Source: Leptasterias polaris (lineage: Eukaryota > Echinodermata > Asteroidea > Forcipulatida > Asteriidae). From it: DNA of 64,000 bases. The notes under the pieces were generated by a model. The model was not told the origin of the DNA, searched no databases, and saw only the letters and a list, made by a program, of their open reading frames with translations. This document shows, piece after piece, positions 60,429 through 64,000 of the stretch. Numbering within the stretch: the stretch's first letter is position 1; each line of letters begins with the position of its first letter. The translations under genes and the position numbers were made by a program. The DNA lies in contig JAZGTN010000015.1 of NCBI GenBank assembly GCA_037783415.1, positions 6,769,001 through 6,833,000 of the forward strand, given 5' to 3'.

Positions 60429-61469
60429 GGCCGGTGATGGTCCCATGACAGAAGTTAGCAATAAGTTGGAACGTTTCAAGTATTCAAAACGACTTGTTTA
60501 TCAACAGTAAATGTAGTTAAATTCTAACGTTAATTTAAATTCATATCAATCAAGTTCAACCAAAACAGTCCTAATAATATTAATAACATCGCCCGCTGCG
60601 TGTGCATTCGCTACAAAAAAGGTAGTCGCCATGTTTGTTGTTAGCCAAACACTGACGTCACCAGCGTGGCGATGGGAAAGTAAACTGAAAACAAGTCGCT
60701 CGCGCAAAATGGTTGTATGGAGACGAATAGCGCCCCCAATGACCTTTTTCACGAGGCGCAATGAGCGCCATAAGGAATGAGCGCCATAAAGACCTTTCTT
60801 TTGTTGATAAACAAAGTGCGCCGGTTGGCATGGACGGCATGGACGGCCGAATGTTAGCAAAACATTCAATCGTGTTAAAAAATGTTGTGACCAAATTCAA
60901 CATTTTCTGTAAAGATTCATGAACGGAAATACCTTCCATGATTGGTTGATTTGTTTCCAACAAATTCAACACTATTTTTGAATATTTGTGTAACACTGCT
61001 ACAAACTGTGGCAATCTGTTTTTGATTTGCAGTTATGGCTTTCTATACTTTTCCAACCTGGGTTGGAAAAAACTCGGGCTGTGACGTTGCAAAAGAAAGG
61101 TCTATAAGATAACGAGATAGAGTCATTCCAAAACTGTCAACTTGTCGAGATAAATTATATTTCGCCAATTCCGGAGAGACTCACCCTGTAGATTGTCCCT
61201 TGCAATCTGATCCACCCTTTGAAGCTAATAGAATGTCCCTCATTAGGATATGAAAAGTTCTTTGGAAACAAAGGGTGTAGTGAAGGTGCGTTCTCCCAAG
61301 AAATCCGTGTCATTTGTATTGCACTCAAAGAAGCACTTTGGAACTCTGTGTAGTATGTACAACAAGAGTTATCACCTTTTTAAACCACCTTTGGGTCCCG
61401 TAAGGTACATGTTTTTAGAAGTAATTTGTCCTTCCCTCGAAATATGTTTTCGTTTCATCGAAACGATAG
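60429..61469. other. Upstream region of SPEF1
   Basis: No coding exon is recognised. It holds GCGCCATAA repeats (60767-60789) and a palindrome CCAACCTGGGTTGG at 61056-61069. The SPEF1 promoter and 5' UTR are expected in the left part. Confidence 0.4.
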
Positions 61470-61615
61470 TTCAACTTCAAATAATAAACCACACGGGAAA
61501 CTGACTGGGTAAACTTTTCAAATGTTTTTGTTTGAACAAAGAGAAGATTAATAGAGCGGGGTTTGAGTCTAAAGGTTGTGTCTATATAATGACATCCGTG
61601 ATTCCAAGATGAGTG
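61470..61615 (-). repeat. tRNA-derived SINE copy
   Basis: The tail AAACCACACGGGAAACTGAC and the B-box region AGAGCGGGGTTTGAGTC are the reverse of the SINE at 45183. Confidence 0.6.
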
Positions 61616-61825
61616 GAATGTGAATAAACAATTTACTAAGGTTAAAAATTTGTATTTTTCTTTTAATTACAAATTAAAAAATAGGCCCCTCTTTACATGG
61701 CGCTGCTCGTGACGTCAAATCGAGGCAGGAGAAAATGTGTAGTCTGGCCCCGTACATTACGTCTGGGTACCTGATCAGTATGATGCGTTTTCGTATTCGG
61801 ACGTCACCACCCAATGCAATCCTAG

Positions 61826-61975
61826 GACAGTGTACAGTCGACTAATACGAGACGCCAGTTTATACGAGGTTTTTCACCGGTCCCGAACTGTCCCATGCGC
61901 GTTTCTATGTCGTAAAAACGGAAGATACGAGCATGGTCATAACGAGAACACGGATAATACGAGGTATTGTTTTTC
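61826..61975 (+). mobile_element. Fragment of a pogo/Tigger-like inverted end
   Basis: ACAGTCGACTAATACGAGAC followed by repeated TTATACGAGG, CATAACGAGAAC and TAATACGAGG motifs resembles Tigger/pogo ends as I recall them. No matching right end or transposase was found nearby. Confidence 0.4.
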
Positions 61976-62422
61976 CACCAGAAACATTTCGCTGGTAACC
62001 TAAGCTTCACTGCAACTTCCCTTGCACACTACTACCAACGAAAAAATCCCCGGGCTATCCAAGTGTTCGCTGCATAGCGCTGAAAACGACGTCGGACCGG
62101 ACCACTTTGCCCTCGTTAGCCTAACTGTCGATGCCCGTAACTGCCTATATTTGGGATCTGCAGGGAAAAAAATGCTGGCTGACCCCATCTTTAGTCGTTT
62201 TGCTGCATCCAGCAGCAATTTTCGCTGGAAAAATGCAAGAAAAAACCCCCTTTTGGATAACCAAACGAAACGTACAATCTCACTACTTGCACGTGTATAT
62301 ACAACGTAAATGCAGGCAAGTTCGAGTGGGGTCGATGTTCAATCGAGGCGAAGTCTTCCTCGATTGACGTCACAAAAAGGGATGGGCGGAGTCGCCCCCA
62401 AACAACTTTATCTATTTTTTTA

Positions 62423-63580
62423 CAGTGTTGTAGTCGAGTCACCTGTGTCGAGTCCGAGTCCGAGTCTCAAGTCACTTGGGTCGAGTCCGAGTCCGAGTCC
62501 CGAGTCACTTGGTCCGAGGGGGAGTCCGAGTCACGAGTCACTTGGTCCGAGTCCGAGTCACGAGTCACTTGTTTAAATATTGATTGTTTGTTTGTTTTGT
62601 TTGTTTGTTTGTTTATTAGACAATCTCCACAGAATTCTTTAAAATACAACAATTGGACAAAAACAGATATAAAATACAAGAAGGGAAAAGACATTTGAAT
62701 CTGAGGAATTGTCGAGGATAACACAAAAAAGCTAAAATAAGCTTATTTCCATTGTGGTCCTCTATACAAAATAAAAATACATACAAAAACACTGAAGACA
62801 CGGTAAAATACAAGTATTTGCAAACCAAATGTCGTAAAATAAGAATTGGAAATGACAAAATAAAACACATTTATTTTAAACAAAGTTCTGTTAAAGTTTT
62901 TGTTAAAGTTGGTATAACCAAAAGAAACAATACGGGGCGGAACGGCAGATGCCATGATTAAAAAAATGTTGTACTACTTTTTACTAGTGACGTGACCAAA
63001 CTTGACGTCGTGTGTGTGTGTCGACCATGTGTAGAAACTGGTGCAAACAACACACAGCCATCACAGTGCAATATGCAGGCTGTGTTTTACAGGTACCAGA
63101 CATGCCATTTCCCTGGTAATATGCATCAAGCACAAGCAGTGGCTATGGTGTTAACGTTGACAGAATACCAGCATAATACTGGTGTAGTGCATCCCAGTGT
63201 TAAAATGCGTATTGAACATACGAATCGAACATACACGCGCTGTACGTAGATAGCCATTTACACAATAATCACGAACACTATTACTTGTAACACCACACGA
63301 CAGTGTACTTATTTATTGTGCTAGACGTTAACTCCATGTGCACTCCGGGAATGACGATCGGATCATCGGAATTGTTTTTAATATTTAAAAAAGGTATTGT
63401 TTGTGAAAATACGTGACTCGAGTCACGAGTCCTCGGGGACAAGTCCGAGTCATGATAGTCGAGTCCGAGTCCGAGTCCGAGTCTTTTGCAGACGTGACTC
63501 GAGTCAAGTCCGAGTCACCGAAATTGTGACTCGAGACGGACTCGAGTCCGAGTCCTGGACTCGAGAGTCATACAACACTG
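62423..63580. mobile_element. hAT-like element with GAGTCC/GAGTCA subterminal arrays
   Basis: Inverted ends CAGTGTTGTA bound a 1158-bp element. Each end carries a 110-160 bp array of hexamers such as GAGTCC and GAGTCA in opposite orientation (62430-62570 and 63410-63565). Flanking 8-mers TTTTTTTA and TTTTTTAA differ by one base and could be the target duplication. The CAGTG start and 8-bp flanks suggest hAT. No transposase is visible in the middle. Confidence 0.8.
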
Positions 63581-63754
63581 TTTTTTAACATATAAATACT
63601 GACAAACAATTACTCAAAAAATTGTTTTATTGTTAATATACTCTTATATAAAATAAAATAAATTCTATTTCCAGGTGACTTAAAAAAAAATAAATAATAA
63701 TAAAATGTTTTTGTAAACGATAGGCCTAGTACAATTTCCTTTGTTGTGTGCTGG

Positions 63755-63761
63755 TATAAAA
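63755..63761 (+). promoter_or_regulatory. TATA box of the gene at the right edge
   Basis: A TATAAAA lies 48 bp before the start codon at 63803. A likely transcription start would be about 30 bp downstream, near the TTACAGA at 63785-63790. Confidence 0.65.
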
Positions 63762-63802
63762 GGTTGTTGGGCTAGTGCACTTATTACAGACTACCTTTCA
63801 AG

Positions 63803-63839
63803 ATGAACTGCTTGATATCGACTCTAGCCTTCATAATGG
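63803..63839 (+). CDS. First coding exon of a probable secreted protein (partial)
   Basis: ATG follows CTTTCAAG and encodes MNCLISTLAFIM plus one base, ending at a good donor ATGG|GTGAGC. The short hydrophobic N-terminus looks like the first half of a signal peptide split by an intron, as in many small secreted proteins. A TATA box sits at a proper distance. The remaining exons lie outside the window, so no family can be named. The very short 5' UTR plus TATA box suggests a regulated, strongly expressed gene. Confidence 0.6.
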
Positions 63840-64000
63840 GTGAGCAAAAACAATCATTGTTACTTTGTAATAGCTGATAAGGATTTCAGTTTTTCCTCAG
63901 AAATTTCAAACCACGAATGGCTTGTTTTAATTTGCAAATGGTATACTATTCCCTATAAAAATTCATTTTATTTTCACATTTAATTGGTAGGAGTAGAGGT

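Noticed and set aside
60546..61014. Overlapping 107- and 118-codon minus-strand frames upstream of SPEF1
   Set aside because: Low-complexity GCGCCATAA repeats and no family features; they probably reflect the promoter-side base composition.

Overview
This is a window of animal nuclear DNA: GT-AG introns, a TATA-box promoter, no operons, and many retroelements, SINEs and small inverted-repeat DNA elements. The best guess for the organism is an echinoderm, perhaps a sea star. The reasons are an invertebrate-type prominin and SPEF1, L2/CR1-like LINEs, and short element families that I recall as common in echinoderms. The guess rests on overall character, not on a database match.

Three host genes can be supported. 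(1) A prominin-family gene on the minus strand starts at 18059; three exons are visible (signal peptide, first and second membrane segments), and the rest should lie towards or beyond position 1. (2) A complete sperm flagellar protein 1 gene (SPEF1/CLAMP) on the minus strand, seven coding exons from 60380 down to 44858, joins in phase to a 258-residue protein with an N-terminal CH domain and a C-terminal coiled coil. Most exons are too short to show up as long ORFs. (3) The first exon of a gene for a probable secreted protein starts at 63803 on the plus strand, 48 bp after the start of a TATA box, and runs off the window.

The rest is mobile and repeated DNA. 1-14.8 kb: prominin 3' flank or introns, with SINEs, diverged short elements and one copy of a ~692 bp TA-flanked element. 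14.8-18.1 kb: prominin exons, with a second copy of that element and a TTAA-type MITE in intron 2. 20.4-23.8 kb: a nearly full-length L2/CR1-like LINE (minus strand) broken by one visible frameshift. 24-38 kb: paired MITEs, a tandem repeat, a hAT-like element with a perfect 8-bp target duplication, a third TA-flanked element, and several foldback elements. 37.9-38.8 kb: a 5'-truncated LINE. 40.5-42.1 kb: a short LTR retrotransposon with apparently identical LTRs and a tRNA-Leu primer site. 44.9-60.4 kb: SPEF1, whose introns hold minisatellites, SINEs, a LINE tail, MITEs and a nested stack of three inverted-repeat elements (57.0-59.6 kb). 62.4-63.6 kb: a hAT-like element with long subterminal GAGTCC-type arrays.

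There is no sign that the host genes form one pathway. SPEF1 is a ciliary axoneme and microtubule protein, and prominins sit in membrane protrusions including cilia and microvilli, but their nearness is probably chance.
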